Shown: positions 32,217 through 41,280 of the stretch, piece after piece
How positions within the stretch are numbered: the first letter of the stretch is position 1
Layout: every line of letters begins with the position of its first letter
NCBI GenBank assembly: GCA_016789365.1
Contig: JAEURH010000014.1
Span: 1 to 47,469 of the forward strand
DNA from: Anaerolineales bacterium
Lineage (GTDB): Bacteria > Chloroflexota > Anaerolineae > Anaerolineales > Villigracilaceae
Reading direction: 5' to 3'
DNA length: 47,469 nucleotides
Notes under the pieces: generated by a model
The model's input: the letters and a program-made list of their open reading frames with translations, nothing else
Database searches by the model: none
What the model was told of the DNA's origin: nothing
Program-made: the position numbers and the translations under genes

Positions 32217-32245
32217 AATAAAATTTCAATTTGCAAGGAGAGGCA

Positions 32246-33172
32246 ATGATTAAAGTTAGTGGTCTCACGAAAGACTATGGCGCACGCCGCGCCGTCCACA
32301 ATTTGAACTTTAACGCCAATAAAGGCGAAATTGTGGGTTTTCTCGGTCCGAACGGGGCTGGGAAAACAACGACCATGCGAATCTTAACAGGCTACATGCC
32401 GCCCAGTGATGGCGAAGCGATTGTGGCTGGTTATGATGTGGTGGAAGAATCGCTTGAAGTTCGTAAACGAGTAGGTTATTTACCAGAGACGGTGCCACTA
32501 TATACAGATATGGTGGTGTTTGATTATCTGAAATACATGGGTGATTTACGCCGCCTGCCCGATGTGGAAGACCGTGTAGATGAAGTGTTAGATATGGTCG
32601 GCTTGTTAGACCGTGCGCAAGGCTACATTGGCAATTTATCTAAGGGTATGCGCCAAAGAGTTGGTTTGGCACAAGCCCTTTTGCACAGCCCAGAAGTTTT
32701 AATTTTGGATGAGCCGACGATTGGTTTAGACCCCAATCAAGTGGTAGAAGTGCGTGAGTTGATTCGTGAAATTGGCAAAGAAAAAACTGTTTTACTTTCT
32801 ACGCACTTGCTCAATGAAGCCCAAAACTTGTGTGACCGTGTGTTGATTATTAATAAAGGCAAAATCGTAGCGGAAGATACTACCGAAAACTTACAAGCCC
32901 GCTTGCTCGGCGCTGAGCGTGTGGTGGTCAAAGTGCGTGGTGATGGCGACCAATTGGCTGACACTATTAAAGAAGTCAAAGGTGTTCGCAAAGTGGAAAC
33001 TCTTGATGACGGCGCAGTGGAATTTGAATTTGCTTCTGGTAAAGATTTACGCCCCGAAGTTGCCAAACAAGTCATCAAAACTGGTTACGATTTGCTCGAA
33101 CTTCGTCCGCTGGGCATGAGCCTTGAAGAAATCTTCATTGAACTCACCAGCAACGACGGTAAAAAGAAGTAG
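32246..33172 (+). CDS. ABC transporter ATP-binding protein, GldA family
   Basis: ATPase of an ABC-2 system whose partners follow directly. The 308 residues contain Walker A GPNGAGKT (34-41), the Q-loop region YLPETVPLY, signature NLSKGMRQRVGLAQALL, Walker B VLILDEPTIGLDP and switch STHLLNEAQ. The C-terminal 80 residues (VVVKVRGDGDQLADTIKEVKGV ... LRPLGMSLEEIFIELT) are the GldA-type extension. The start at 32246 is chosen for the AAGGAGAGGC just upstream. Confidence 0.93.
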   Translation: MIKVSGLTKDYGARRAVHNLNFNANKGEIVGFLGPNGAGKTTTMRILTGYMPPSDGEAIVAGYDVVEESLEVRKRVGYLPETVPLYTDMVVFDYLKYMGDLRRLPDVEDRVDEVLDMVGLLDRAQGYIGNLSKGMRQRVGLAQALLHSPEVLILDEPTIGLDPNQVVEVRELIREIGKEKTVLLSTHLLNEAQNLCDRVLIINKGKIVAEDTTENLQARLLGAERVVVKVRGDGDQLADTIKEVKGVRKVETLDDGAVEFEFASGKDLRPEVAKQVIKTGYDLLELRPLGMSLEEIFIELTSNDGKKK

Positions 33173-33180
33173 AGAGAACT

Positions 33181-33927
33181 ATGAATAATATTTGGACAAT
33201 CGCAAAACGCGAATACGATAATTACTTTAATAGCCCTTTGGCGTATGTTGTGATGCTTGCCATTCTCTTGCCATTGGGAATTTACTTCACCTTAATTTTG
33301 TTGTTCAGTTCACAAAATGCTCTTATGGGCGGAGGCACCGCACCAGATACACTGCAAATCAACTGGTTATTCATCTTTTTGATGGTGTTCCTCGCCCCAG
33401 CCATCACCATGCGCCTCATCTCTGACGAAGCACGCATGGGCACACTTGAACTGATGCTCACAGCCCCAGTCAAAGATTTTGAATTTGTAGCAGGCAAATG
33501 GCTCGGCGCAATGATGTTTGTGCTGACCGCCGCACTCGTAACTTTAATCTTCCCAATTGTGCTGAATAATTTTGTATCACCAGGTTTAGACTGGAAAACT
33601 GTTATATCTTCTTATATTGGTTTGATTCTGGTCGCCTCTGCCATGCTGGCATTAGGCGTTGGTATCTCTGCTATATTCAGCAACCAATTCGCCGCATTTT
33701 TTGTCACACTCGGCTTGTTCTTCTTCCTATGGTTTTTTGTTAACATGCCTGCGGGTTTAATTCCAGAAAGCAGTGACTTACTGAACTACCTCAGCATGTC
33801 TTATCACTTTTCACAAAATATCAATCGTGGTTCGATGACCCTTGCAGGAATTACTTATTATCTAAGCCTTACCGCATTAGGCTTATTCATCGGCACCACT
33901 GCAATCGAAATTCGGAGATGGCGCTAA
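33181..33927 (+). CDS. ABC-2 permease, GldF type
   Basis: Membrane subunit of the GldA-type transporter, 248 residues with six helices. It starts with the typical IWTIAKREYDNYFNSPLAYV amphipathic segment and contains PAITMRLISDEARMGTLELMLTAPV followed by FEFVAGKWLGAMMF, the coupling helix region of this family. An AGAGAAC-type ribosome binding site precedes it and it starts eight bases after the ATPase stop. Its last bases overlap the next gene's start (TAATG). Confidence 0.9.
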   Translation: MNNIWTIAKREYDNYFNSPLAYVVMLAILLPLGIYFTLILLFSSQNALMGGGTAPDTLQINWLFIFLMVFLAPAITMRLISDEARMGTLELMLTAPVKDFEFVAGKWLGAMMFVLTAALVTLIFPIVLNNFVSPGLDWKTVISSYIGLILVASAMLALGVGISAIFSNQFAAFFVTLGLFFFLWFFVNMPAGLIPESSDLLNYLSMSYHFSQNINRGSMTLAGITYYLSLTALGLFIGTTAIEIRRWR

Positions 33928-35552
33928 TGGCTGGTAAAAAGAAAAACCCAAATGCACAATACGCTTTCGCGGCGCTCATCGTCGCGCTTATTGCTTGTGT
34001 TGCCACAGGCTTAATTGGCTCGTCAAAAATCTTAACGGGCATTGGCATGTTCACCTTGCAAGATGACCAAATCGAAACCGTCAACCTTGCTTTTCAGATT
34101 AGCATTGCCCTTGTTGTTTTAGGACTCGCTACTTACGCGATTCTTGCTCCTGATGCAATTCGCCGCTTCTTAACTGGACGACAAGCGAGGTACGGTTCCA
34201 ACTCACTGATTCTTGCTTTGGCATTTATCGGCATTCTCTTTGCCGCAAACTACATCGTCTATAACAATCAAGATTTATTAGGCGCACCCTGGGATTTTAC
34301 AGAAGATAAATCCAACACCCTCGCGCCCGAAACGCTCGATATTCTCAACGCCTTGCCAGAAAACATAAAAGCAACGGCATATTACTCAAACGCCATCAAC
34401 CCACAACCTGCCCAAGAATTGCTACAAAAGTTTAAGAACAATAGTAATGGTAAGTTTGATTACGTCTTTGTTGACCCCAATCAGAACCCATTAGAAGTGC
34501 GTCAAGCAGGCATTACAGGTGATGGCAAAATCTTGCTTCAAATGGGCGAAGCGAAAGAAATCGCCTCCAGTGCTAACGAAGCAGAACTCGCCCGCGCCAT
34601 GATTCGACTCATCAACCCTACCCAAAGAGTCGTGTACTTTTTACAAGGACATGGTGAAGCAACTTTGAATCCAGCCGATGAACGCAGTTTCACCACCGCC
34701 CAACAAACGCTGGAAGAAAAAAATTACATAGTAAAGCCACTTAATCTTTTATCCGAGACTGAAATCCCTGCTGATGCCGAAGTGATTGTAGTGGCAGGTC
34801 CGCAAAAGCCACTTTCACAAGATGAAGTAAACATGCTCAAAGGCTTTGTGGATAAAGGCGGTTCGTTGGTTGTCATGCAAGACCCCAGAGCCTTAACAGA
34901 ATTTGGGACTGCCTACGACCCAATTGCAAAATACCTGAGTCAAGATTGGGGCATCATTATCAACAATGACTTAATCTTAGATTTTTCTGGCACAACCGAC
35001 AATCAACTTAATGCTGTATCCGAAAGTGCCAATATGCACCCGATTACACAAAACTTGAGTCAAAATTATGCGGTGATTATGCCCAACGCCCAAAGCTTAA
35101 GCACTAAACCATTAGACTCTGTAGATGTAGTGGTGACTCCATTAATTTTCACTTCTGCAAATTCGTATGGTGAAACCAAGTTAGATGTTTCAGAAGGTGA
35201 ACAAATTCAATATGACGAAGGAATAGATAACATAGGTCCGCTCAATATGGCAGTGGCTGGAGAAAACTTAACCACCAAAGGTCGCGTGGTTGTGTTTGGC
35301 AATTCACTTTTTGCCATCAATGCCTATTTTGATGTATATGGAAATGGCAACTTCTTCATCAACTCGTTGGATTGGGCGGCTGAGCAAGAAAACTTAATCA
35401 ACCTCACCACTCGCCCACAAACCCAACGCATCTTCCTCCCGCCATCTCAATTGCGTTTCTTAATCTTAGGCGTAGTGATGATTATTGTCATCCCCGGCAT
35501 GGTTGTGTTCTTCGGCATTTCTTCATGGATTGCCCGTCGCAGAAGAGGTTAA
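33927..35552 (+). CDS. GldG-family ABC-associated membrane protein
   Basis: A 541-residue GldG-type auxiliary protein. Three N-terminal helices (about residues 10-32, 50-72 and 88-108) precede a large extracytoplasmic domain with the characteristic SNTLAPETLDILNALPENIKA segment, GHGEATLNP and GGSLVVMQDP, and a final helix (FLILGVVMIIVIPGMVVFFG). In gliding Bacteroidota GldA, GldF and GldG form an ABC complex; the same trio is common in non-gliding bacteria, where its substrate is unknown. I choose the ATG at 33927 (GGAG nine bases upstream; TAATG overlap with the permease stop) over 33918. Confidence 0.88.
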   Translation: MAGKKKNPNAQYAFAALIVALIACVATGLIGSSKILTGIGMFTLQDDQIETVNLAFQISIALVVLGLATYAILAPDAIRRFLTGRQARYGSNSLILALAFIGILFAANYIVYNNQDLLGAPWDFTEDKSNTLAPETLDILNALPENIKATAYYSNAINPQPAQELLQKFKNNSNGKFDYVFVDPNQNPLEVRQAGITGDGKILLQMGEAKEIASSANEAELARAMIRLINPTQRVVYFLQGHGEATLNPADERSFTTAQQTLEEKNYIVKPLNLLSETEIPADAEVIVVAGPQKPLSQDEVNMLKGFVDKGGSLVVMQDPRALTEFGTAYDPIAKYLSQDWGIIINNDLILDFSGTTDNQLNAVSESANMHPITQNLSQNYAVIMPNAQSLSTKPLDSVDVVVTPLIFTSANSYGETKLDVSEGEQIQYDEGIDNIGPLNMAVAGENLTTKGRVVVFGNSLFAINAYFDVYGNGNFFINSLDWAAEQENLINLTTRPQTQRIFLPPSQLRFLILGVVMIIVIPGMVVFFGISSWIARRRRG

Positions 35553-35557
35553 TCAGT

Positions 35558-36205
35558 ATGGCTTCACGCAAAACCAAGAAAAAACAAAAGCCAACCAAAC
35601 CCGTTTTTAGCACTGGCACATTAATCACAGTGATTCTCTTTGTGGCAATCCTCGGCGTTGCATACATCATCAACAATAATGCCGAAACAGCCAGCGAAGC
35701 AGAAATTACACCCACTGCCGAAGAAATGTTTTTGTTCGACTCAACCAACATCGTAACCAGTATTGAAGTGCAACCAAAAGATGGAGAAACTACCAAAATA
35801 GAACGGAGAGAAAATGTTTGGGTAGTTGCCAAGCCACTAGAGCAAGAAGCAGATACAGGTCTAGCAGAAGCGGCGGCAACACAAACATTGGCTTTGAAAA
35901 TCATCCAAGAAATCGAAGGCGACCCATCTACCTTTGGGCTTGATAATCCGTCTTACATCATCACGATTAAGTTTGAAGATGGCACACAAAACACGCTCGA
36001 AGTTGGCGATAGCACACCCACAAACAACGGCTACTATGTGAGGCTAGATAAAGAAAAAATAATGATACTTTCTTTGAACGGGATTAATTCTTTGACAACT
36101 TTGGCAACATTCCCGCCATATTTGAGTACGCCGACACCAACGTTTACGCCTCTTCCTCCGACCGAAACTTTGGTGCCCACCATCGAGGCGACTGCTACGC
36201 CGTAA
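35558..36205 (+). CDS. DUF4340-like membrane-anchored protein with Pro/Thr tail
   Basis: A 215-residue protein that starts five bases after the GldG-type gene. It has a Lys-rich cytoplasmic start, one helix (TLITVILFVAILGVAYII) and an extracytoplasmic domain of the DUF4340 kind: TSIEVQPKDGETTKIERRENVWVVAKPLEQEAD, then PSTFGLDNPSYIITIKFEDG and GDSTPTNNGYYVRLD. DUF4340 genes commonly follow GldG. The protein ends with a Thr/Pro-rich tail (STPTPTFTPLPPTETLVPT), typical of surface proteins in this group. Confidence 0.85.
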   Translation: MASRKTKKKQKPTKPVFSTGTLITVILFVAILGVAYIINNNAETASEAEITPTAEEMFLFDSTNIVTSIEVQPKDGETTKIERRENVWVVAKPLEQEADTGLAEAAATQTLALKIIQEIEGDPSTFGLDNPSYIITIKFEDGTQNTLEVGDSTPTNNGYYVRLDKEKIMILSLNGINSLTTLATFPPYLSTPTPTFTPLPPTETLVPTIEATATP

Positions 36206-36210
36206 CTTTT

Positions 36211-36244
36211 TATTGCGTCAAATGGCAAGCCATTTGACGCAATA
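36211..36244. terminator. Strong hairpin after the ABC operon
   Basis: TATTGCGTCAAATGG and its inverse complement (36211-36225 and 36230-36244) form a 15-bp stem around CAAG. No T run follows on either strand, so it is not a textbook intrinsic terminator. It may stop transcription with Rho or protect the mRNA 3' end. Confidence 0.55.
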
Positions 36245-36309
36245 ATGTAATACAAAAGCATTGCAAAGCATCAGAAAGGTGTAAAAGTATTGCTTTTCAC
36301 CTTAAAACA

Positions 36310-36338
36310 TTGTATTCTAATTGTGGTTTATTTATAAA
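36310..36338 (+). promoter_or_regulatory. Promoter of the primary sigma factor gene
   Basis: TTGTAT (36310-36315), a 17-base spacer and TATAAA (36333-36338). The start would be near 36345, leaving a leader of about 20 bases. A hairpin GGTG-AAAAG/CTTTTCACC (36278-36301) lies directly upstream. Confidence 0.65.
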
Positions 36339-36365
36339 AAAATTTAGTGAAAGTTGGATTTGCGA

Positions 36366-37583
36366 ATGGATGTAGAAAAAATTTTGATTGGCGGCGATGA
36401 TGAAGAAGAATTTCCCGCAATCGCACGGCTGATTGAACTAGGGCGGCAAAAATCGTATGTGACTTTAGACGACATTCTGCACTTCTTCCCCGAAGCCGAG
36501 CAGGATGTAGAACAACTCGAAGAAGCCTTCTCAGCCTTATTAAGTGCCGGTATTCCATTTATGGAAGATACCGTCATGCCTGAGCCAACCGAAGATGAAT
36601 TGGTGGCAGTGGAAGAGAGTGGCGAAGCCGAACCCGAGCCTGACCTCGCCTTAGACGATTACCTCGCCAATATTGACACAGACGACACAATCGGCTTGTA
36701 CTTAAAAGAAGTCAGCCGTGTGCCGTTGCTTACAGCAGTTGAAGAGGTTCAACTTGCCCAACGCATTGAACGTGGGCGAACAGCCCGCGAAGAACTTGCC
36801 ACAGGTAATGCCACGCCAAAGCGCAGGCTTGAACTACGCCGCTTCATTGAAGATGGCTGGGCGGCTCGTGAACATTTAATCACAGCCAACTCGCGTTTGG
36901 TGATTTCAGTTGCTAAAAAATATATGGGGCGCGGCGTGCCTTTCTTAGATTTGATTCAAGAAGGCAATATCGGTTTGATTCGCGCTACGAAAAAATTTGA
37001 TTATCGTCGTGGACATAAATTCTCCACTTATGCAACTTGGTGGATTCGTCAAGCAGTGACCCGCGCGATTGCAGACCAAGGACGTACGATTCGTGTGCCT
37101 GTCCACATGGGCGACCAAATCAACAAATTATTACGCGTTCAACATCAGTTGACTCAACGCTTAGGTCGTGAACCCAGCGTAGAAGAATTAGCAGAAGCGT
37201 TAGATGTCCCACCGAAAAAAGTAGAAAACATGATTCAAGTCGCGCGTCGCCCGCTTTCTTTAGAAACGCCGACTGATGACGAAGAAGATTCTGTGCTTGG
37301 TGATTTCATTGAAGACGATGAAGCACCTCCACCAGATGACACTGCGACATATAACTTGTTGAAAGAACATCTCGGTGAAGTCTTAAACGGGTTGCCTCCA
37401 CGCGAAGTGCGGATTTTGCAATTACGCTACGGTTTGTTAGATGGTCAGGCTTATACACTCGAAGAAGTGGGACGCAAAATGGGCGTGACACGTGAACGCG
37501 TGCGCCAAATTGAAGCGCAAGCGTTGAGTAGATTAAGACACCCATCTATTCGTAGGAAATTAAGAGATTATTTGGGTGAATAA
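36366..37583 (+). CDS. rpoD: Primary sigma factor (RpoD/SigA)
   Basis: Housekeeping sigma-70 factor of 405 residues. A region 1.1-like segment (about 1-65) is followed by an acidic stretch, region 1.2 ([29 protein letters not shown]), region 2 ([31 protein letters not shown] to [17 protein letters not shown]), region 3 ([16 protein letters not shown]) and region 4 with the -35-reading helix-turn-helix ([31 protein letters not shown]). Full conservation fits the group 1 sigma, and the promoters called in this window have near-consensus -35 and -10 boxes. The ATG at 36366 is preferred over an in-frame TTG at 36354. Confidence 0.95.
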   Translation: MDVEKILIGGDDEEEFPAIARLIELGRQKSYVTLDDILHFFPEAEQDVEQLEEAFSALLSAGIPFMEDTVMPEPTEDELVAVEESGEAEPEPDLALDDYLANIDTDDTIGLYLKEVSRVPLLTAVEEVQLAQRIERGRTAREELATGNATPKRRLELRRFIEDGWAAREHLITANSRLVISVAKKYMGRGVPFLDLIQEGNIGLIRATKKFDYRRGHKFSTYATWWIRQAVTRAIADQGRTIRVPVHMGDQINKLLRVQHQLTQRLGREPSVEELAEALDVPPKKVENMIQVARRPLSLETPTDDEEDSVLGDFIEDDEAPPPDDTATYNLLKEHLGEVLNGLPPREVRILQLRYGLLDGQAYTLEEVGRKMGVTRERVRQIEAQALSRLRHPSIRRKLRDYLGE

Positions 37584-37592
37584 AACAAAAGC

Positions 37593-37635
37593 TATAAAAA
37601 GAGACTATCTTTTATAAAGATAGTCTCTTTTTATA
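37593..37635. terminator. Bidirectional intrinsic terminator after rpoD
   Basis: TATAAAAAGAGACTATCTTT (37593-37612) and its exact inverse complement (37616-37635) form a 20-bp stem with a three-base loop; each side ends in a T tract for one strand. It serves the convergent rpoD and GT-C genes; the stop codon of the latter lies inside it. Confidence 0.88.
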
Positions 37636-38520
37636 AAACATAAAAACCAACATGCCCAGCGGCAGAACCCAAGCTATTCGCATGGCGTTTTCTTGCCAAA
37701 AAGCAAAGCCTATTATCCATGCGTACGAAAGTAAAACATATTGCCACTTAACTTCAAAGAGCAAAAATAAAACATAAGAATACACGCCATAAAAAGGCGT
37801 GGCAATGGCTGAAACTAGCAAGCCTGCCGTGAGCCTTTCACGTTTATCTTTGAAGAATAAAGGCAAAGGCGTGAGGAAGATACCAAACTTCCAAATATCT
37901 AAACTTGCCAATCGCCACACATGGACAGGTAAATTGGCAGAAGCGTTTTGTAGCCAATCCACGAACCATGTTGAGCCGAAAATGACGAGGCTGAGAAAAA
38001 TTGTCAGAGCAGGAACAAGCAGAAGCTTAGGCAAGAGGCGCGGAGATTCTAAAAGCAGAGAAAGCATCAATGGAAGAAAAGTCAATTGCGGTTTGGTTAA
38101 TGCTAAAATCAATCCAATGCTACGAGCATAATCATTTTTTGAAAATAAAAAAATGACCAAACCAGTTGCAATCAAAACATCAATTTGACCAAGCCAAATT
38201 TGACCAAGCATTGGAAATGAAATAAAAAAATAAAGTGGGTTGATGCGCGTGAAGTAAGCCAGTATCAAAAAACCGCTGACAGAGATAATCGTCCAAACGC
38301 CCCAACCGAATGGATATTCTGGAAAAAAATTTAATGGGAATAAAAACCATTTTGCAAAATATGGAACATAACCACAATCAAAACAACCTTGCGCGAAGGG
38401 AAGATAATAGCGATAATAATCGTCGCCGCCATATAATTGAAACGAAGCCATGATTAAGCCAATGCCTGCGCCGATTGCGGCAACCCAAGAAAGTTTTTCA
38501 AAACGAGAAAAATGATTCAA
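37612..38520 (-). CDS. GT87-like multi-pass membrane protein
   Basis: A 302-residue protein with about eight to nine membrane helices. FQLYGGDDYYRYYLPFAQGC resembles the first external loop of GT-C glycosyltransferases, and GQIDVLIATGLVIFLF plus ALTKPQLTFLPL match the polyprenol-phosphate-mannose-dependent GT87 (DUF2029) family. This suggests lipid-linked sugar transfer outside the membrane, but the acceptor is unknown. The likely start is TTG 38520, with GGGAG five bases upstream. That start overlaps the start of the divergent gene at 38512. Confidence 0.7.
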   Translation of the reverse strand: MNHFSRFEKLSWVAAIGAGIGLIMASFQLYGGDDYYRYYLPFAQGCFDCGYVPYFAKWFLFPLNFFPEYPFGWGVWTIISVSGFLILAYFTRINPLYFFISFPMLGQIWLGQIDVLIATGLVIFLFSKNDYARSIGLILALTKPQLTFLPLMLSLLLESPRLLPKLLLVPALTIFLSLVIFGSTWFVDWLQNASANLPVHVWRLASLDIWKFGIFLTPLPLFFKDKRERLTAGLLVSAIATPFYGVYSYVLFLLFEVKWQYVLLSYAWIIGFAFWQENAMRIAWVLPLGMLVFMFYKKRLSL

Positions 38521-39924
38521 GATAACTCCCAAAAAACAATTTCAAATTTAGTTTTATTTGTTGCGCTTGCATTGATTTTTATTCTGCTCACCCGCACGCC
38601 GATTGACGCAGATATGTGGTGGCATTTGCGCGCGGGGCAAATCATGTTTGAGCAAAAACAAATTTTATTAACAGATATTTTTAGTTACACACGCAATGGC
38701 ACGGAATGGGTCAATGCGTTTTGGGTTTCAGAAATTTTATTATATGCCTTGTATACAATCGGCAGATATTTTGCAATTACGTTTTTTGTATCCGCCATCG
38801 GCGTTTTTACATTTTACATTATCTCACGCAGGCTTGCGGGGAATGTTTTTATCAACGCGTTTATCTTAATCCTCGCCGCTATCACAGCTGCGCCGATTTG
38901 GGGACCGCGTCCGCAAATTCTATCTTTTCTTTTGATTGCTTTTTTAGATAATTTACTTATCAAAAAACAACCGCGCTGGATTTTGATTCCGTTATTTGCC
39001 TTGTGGGCAAATATTCACGGCGGTTGGATTTGGGGTTTTCTTTTAATCATCGCGCACATTGCTGGCGAAGTGATTGAACAATTCACAAGCGAAGAAAAAA
39101 ATTGGAATGAAATAAAAAACTTAATCGGCTGGTCTGCATTATCTTCGCTGGCAATTGGATTCAACCCAAACGGTTTATCTATTTGGGCTTTGCCGTTTCA
39201 ACAAATCAATGTTTCGCTTCAAATTCAAGAATGGCTCTCGCCTGATTTTCATCGCATTGATTTTCACCCGTTGTTGTGGATGTTTTTTTTGCTGTTGCTT
39301 TCTGCGCCGTTTGCCAAAAAACAAAATTGGATTCAAATTTTCAAAGTGTTAGGGTTTGCATATCTAACATTTTTTTCACAACGCAATATCGCTTTATTTG
39401 CAATTGTCGTCACGCCTTTATTATCTGATTGGATGAATATCGCGCTTAAACATTTTCAACAAAATACACGCCTCACCCCTCGCGGAGAGTTGGTTCGTCC
39501 CCTTCGGCTTTTGATTAACTCCATGCTTGTTCTTGCGCTCACTGCCACTGCGCTTGGAAATGCCTATCTTACTTCGTTACCTGAAAAGGTAGATGAAAAT
39601 TATCCCATCCATGCGATTAAATGGATAAAAGAAAATCAACCCAAAGGCAATTTATTCAATTCATACAACTGGGGTGGATATTTGTTGTGGGCTTTGCCTG
39701 AATACCCCGTCTTTGTTGATGGACGGGCAGATTTATATGGAAACGAAATTATCAACCAATGGCATGCAGTGGTCAGCGGAAATGAAAATGCCATTCACAT
39801 TTTGGATGAATGGCAAGTCAATTTTATTTTGATTGAACCGTATTGGGAAATTACAAAAGCTTTAGAAATGAACGGCTGGCAAAAAGTGTATGCAGATGAG
39901 CAAGCGGTAATCTTTATCAGATAA
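38512..39924 (+). CDS. GT-C-like multi-pass membrane protein
   Basis: A 470-residue membrane protein with ten or so helices. The first external loop, DADMWWHLRAGQIMFEQKQI then LLTDIFSYTRNGTEWVNAFW, has the Asp and Trp/His pattern of GT-C glycosyltransferase-like proteins. The C-terminal soluble part is typical of a related unassigned family (GNLFNSYNWGGYLLWALPEY, then PVFVDGRADLYG). A role in glycan or lipid-sugar transfer is inferred. It overlaps the divergent GT87-like gene by nine bases at the starts and the convergent ctaB fusion by eight bases at the stops. Confidence 0.7.
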   Translation: MIQDNSQKTISNLVLFVALALIFILLTRTPIDADMWWHLRAGQIMFEQKQILLTDIFSYTRNGTEWVNAFWVSEILLYALYTIGRYFAITFFVSAIGVFTFYIISRRLAGNVFINAFILILAAITAAPIWGPRPQILSFLLIAFLDNLLIKKQPRWILIPLFALWANIHGGWIWGFLLIIAHIAGEVIEQFTSEEKNWNEIKNLIGWSALSSLAIGFNPNGLSIWALPFQQINVSLQIQEWLSPDFHRIDFHPLLWMFFLLLLSAPFAKKQNWIQIFKVLGFAYLTFFSQRNIALFAIVVTPLLSDWMNIALKHFQQNTRLTPRGELVRPLRLLINSMLVLALTATALGNAYLTSLPEKVDENYPIHAIKWIKENQPKGNLFNSYNWGGYLLWALPEYPVFVDGRADLYGNEIINQWHAVVSGNENAIHILDEWQVNFILIEPYWEITKALEMNGWQKVYADEQAVIFIR

Positions 39925-41233
39925 CCGCATCAATCATCAACGCCAAAAAGATAAACGCCAAGTACATGCTAGACCAGCGATACATCATCCAAGCATTTTT
40001 GTTGCCGCCCAGGCGGAAAACTTTCCATGCGGCGTAAAACAAAAGAGCACCCAAAACCAAAGCGGAGATTAAGTAGAAAACACCTGTCAAGTTGAATATC
40101 GGCAGAAGAAGCGTAACGGCGATTAATTCAATAGTGTAAATCAAAATCTGTTTGCGAGTCTTTTCTTCACCCACAACGACGGGCAACATCGGCACGCCTG
40201 CTTTTTCATAATCTTTCATACGAACGATTGCTAACGCCCAAAAATGAGGCGGAGTCCACATAAAGATGATGGCGAACAAAATCCAAGCCGCCAGAGTCAA
40301 CTCACCTGTTGCCGCCGCCCAACCTACCATTGGAGGAATTGCACCCGCGCCACCACCAATGACAATATTTTGCACGGTTGCTTTTTTGAGCCAGACGCTA
40401 TAAAAAATAACGTAATAAAAAATTCCTGTGAGTGAAAGTAACGCCGCGAGGAAATTAACATAACCAGCCATTACATAATAACTAATTAAACATAAAGCCA
40501 AGCCATAAGATAAACCTTCTGCGGGAGTTAATCTACCATCAGCAAGCGGACGTTTGGCAGTGCGTTGCATGTTTTTATCAAGGTCGCGGTCAATGTATTG
40601 ATTCAATGCGCTTGAGCCTGCCGCCGCTAATGCGCCACCGAATAATGTCCAAAACGTTAATGAGGCGGATGGAAATGCTTTTCCGCCCATTACTAATCCA
40701 CCATAAGTTGTGACCAATAACAAAGCCACAATTAATGGTTTGGATAAAATCCAAAAATCTTTTAGGCGTTGCCGAAAGCCAAAACGAATTTCAACCTTGC
40801 CATCTTCTTTCAATGTGCTTGCAAAATAAACTAGCATCAAAAGTGAAACCCATAATGCAATGGCTGTGAGTGAATGTAAAACAGTTAAATGAAGTGGGTA
40901 TCCGCGCGTTGATTGAATTGCGCCAACAAACGCTTGACCTAAAAATAAAATTGTTGTAATGGTTGTCAATGGCAATAAAATTTTATGGTGTTTTTGTTCA
41001 CGCCATGCTTTTCGCCACACAAACCATAAAACAATTAAAGAAATTCCTGCAATGATGACGTGCGCAAGTTTTAAGTAACCAACGGGTTGAGTTGGCAAAC
41101 AAACAATTGCGCCGTCGCAAAATGACTGTGCATTTGTGGCTGTTACAAAGTAACCCAAAATGCTCAACGCTAAAATTGCGATGAACAAAATGACTGTTAG
41201 TTTTGCGAATGATGTTTGTAAAGAATATTTCAT
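39917..41233 (-). CDS. ctaB: Half-length CtaA-like domain fused to heme O synthase (CtaB)
   Basis: A 438-residue membrane protein made of two parts. Residues 1-140 form a four-helix bundle like one half of heme A synthase (CtaA/Cox15): a CX5C pair (C39, C45), H58 in LKLAHVIIAG and H120 in LTVLHSLTAIALW. Residues about 155-438 form protoheme IX farnesyltransferase, with the prenyl-diphosphate motif N211-x3-D215-x-D217-x-D219 and R224/R228-P229 and the second motif MVGWAAATGEL. Heme O made by CtaB is the precursor of heme A. The CX5C and following LPTQ resemble the C-terminal half of Bacillus CtaA, which lacks the catalytic Glu; here Lys55 is at that position. The ATG at 41233 avoids a long overlap with SURF1. 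Confidence 0.88.
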   Translation of the reverse strand: MKYSLQTSFAKLTVILFIAILALSILGYFVTATNAQSFCDGAIVCLPTQPVGYLKLAHVIIAGISLIVLWFVWRKAWREQKHHKILLPLTTITTILFLGQAFVGAIQSTRGYPLHLTVLHSLTAIALWVSLLMLVYFASTLKEDGKVEIRFGFRQRLKDFWILSKPLIVALLLVTTYGGLVMGGKAFPSASLTFWTLFGGALAAAGSSALNQYIDRDLDKNMQRTAKRPLADGRLTPAEGLSYGLALCLISYYVMAGYVNFLAALLSLTGIFYYVIFYSVWLKKATVQNIVIGGGAGAIPPMVGWAAATGELTLAAWILFAIIFMWTPPHFWALAIVRMKDYEKAGVPMLPVVVGEEKTRKQILIYTIELIAVTLLLPIFNLTGVFYLISALVLGALLFYAAWKVFRLGGNKNAWMMYRWSSMYLAFIFLALMIDAVI

Positions 41234-41280
41234 AAATTTTCTGCTTTCAAGTTTCACCGCCGAGGACGGCAGTGAAAGCG

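Noticed and set aside
32111..32299. Open reading frame of 62 codons (minus strand)
   Set aside because: It translates the GC-rich hairpin repeat F (LSLLGEGIGVRV-type peptide), a well-known source of false gene calls, and overlaps the GldA-type gene.
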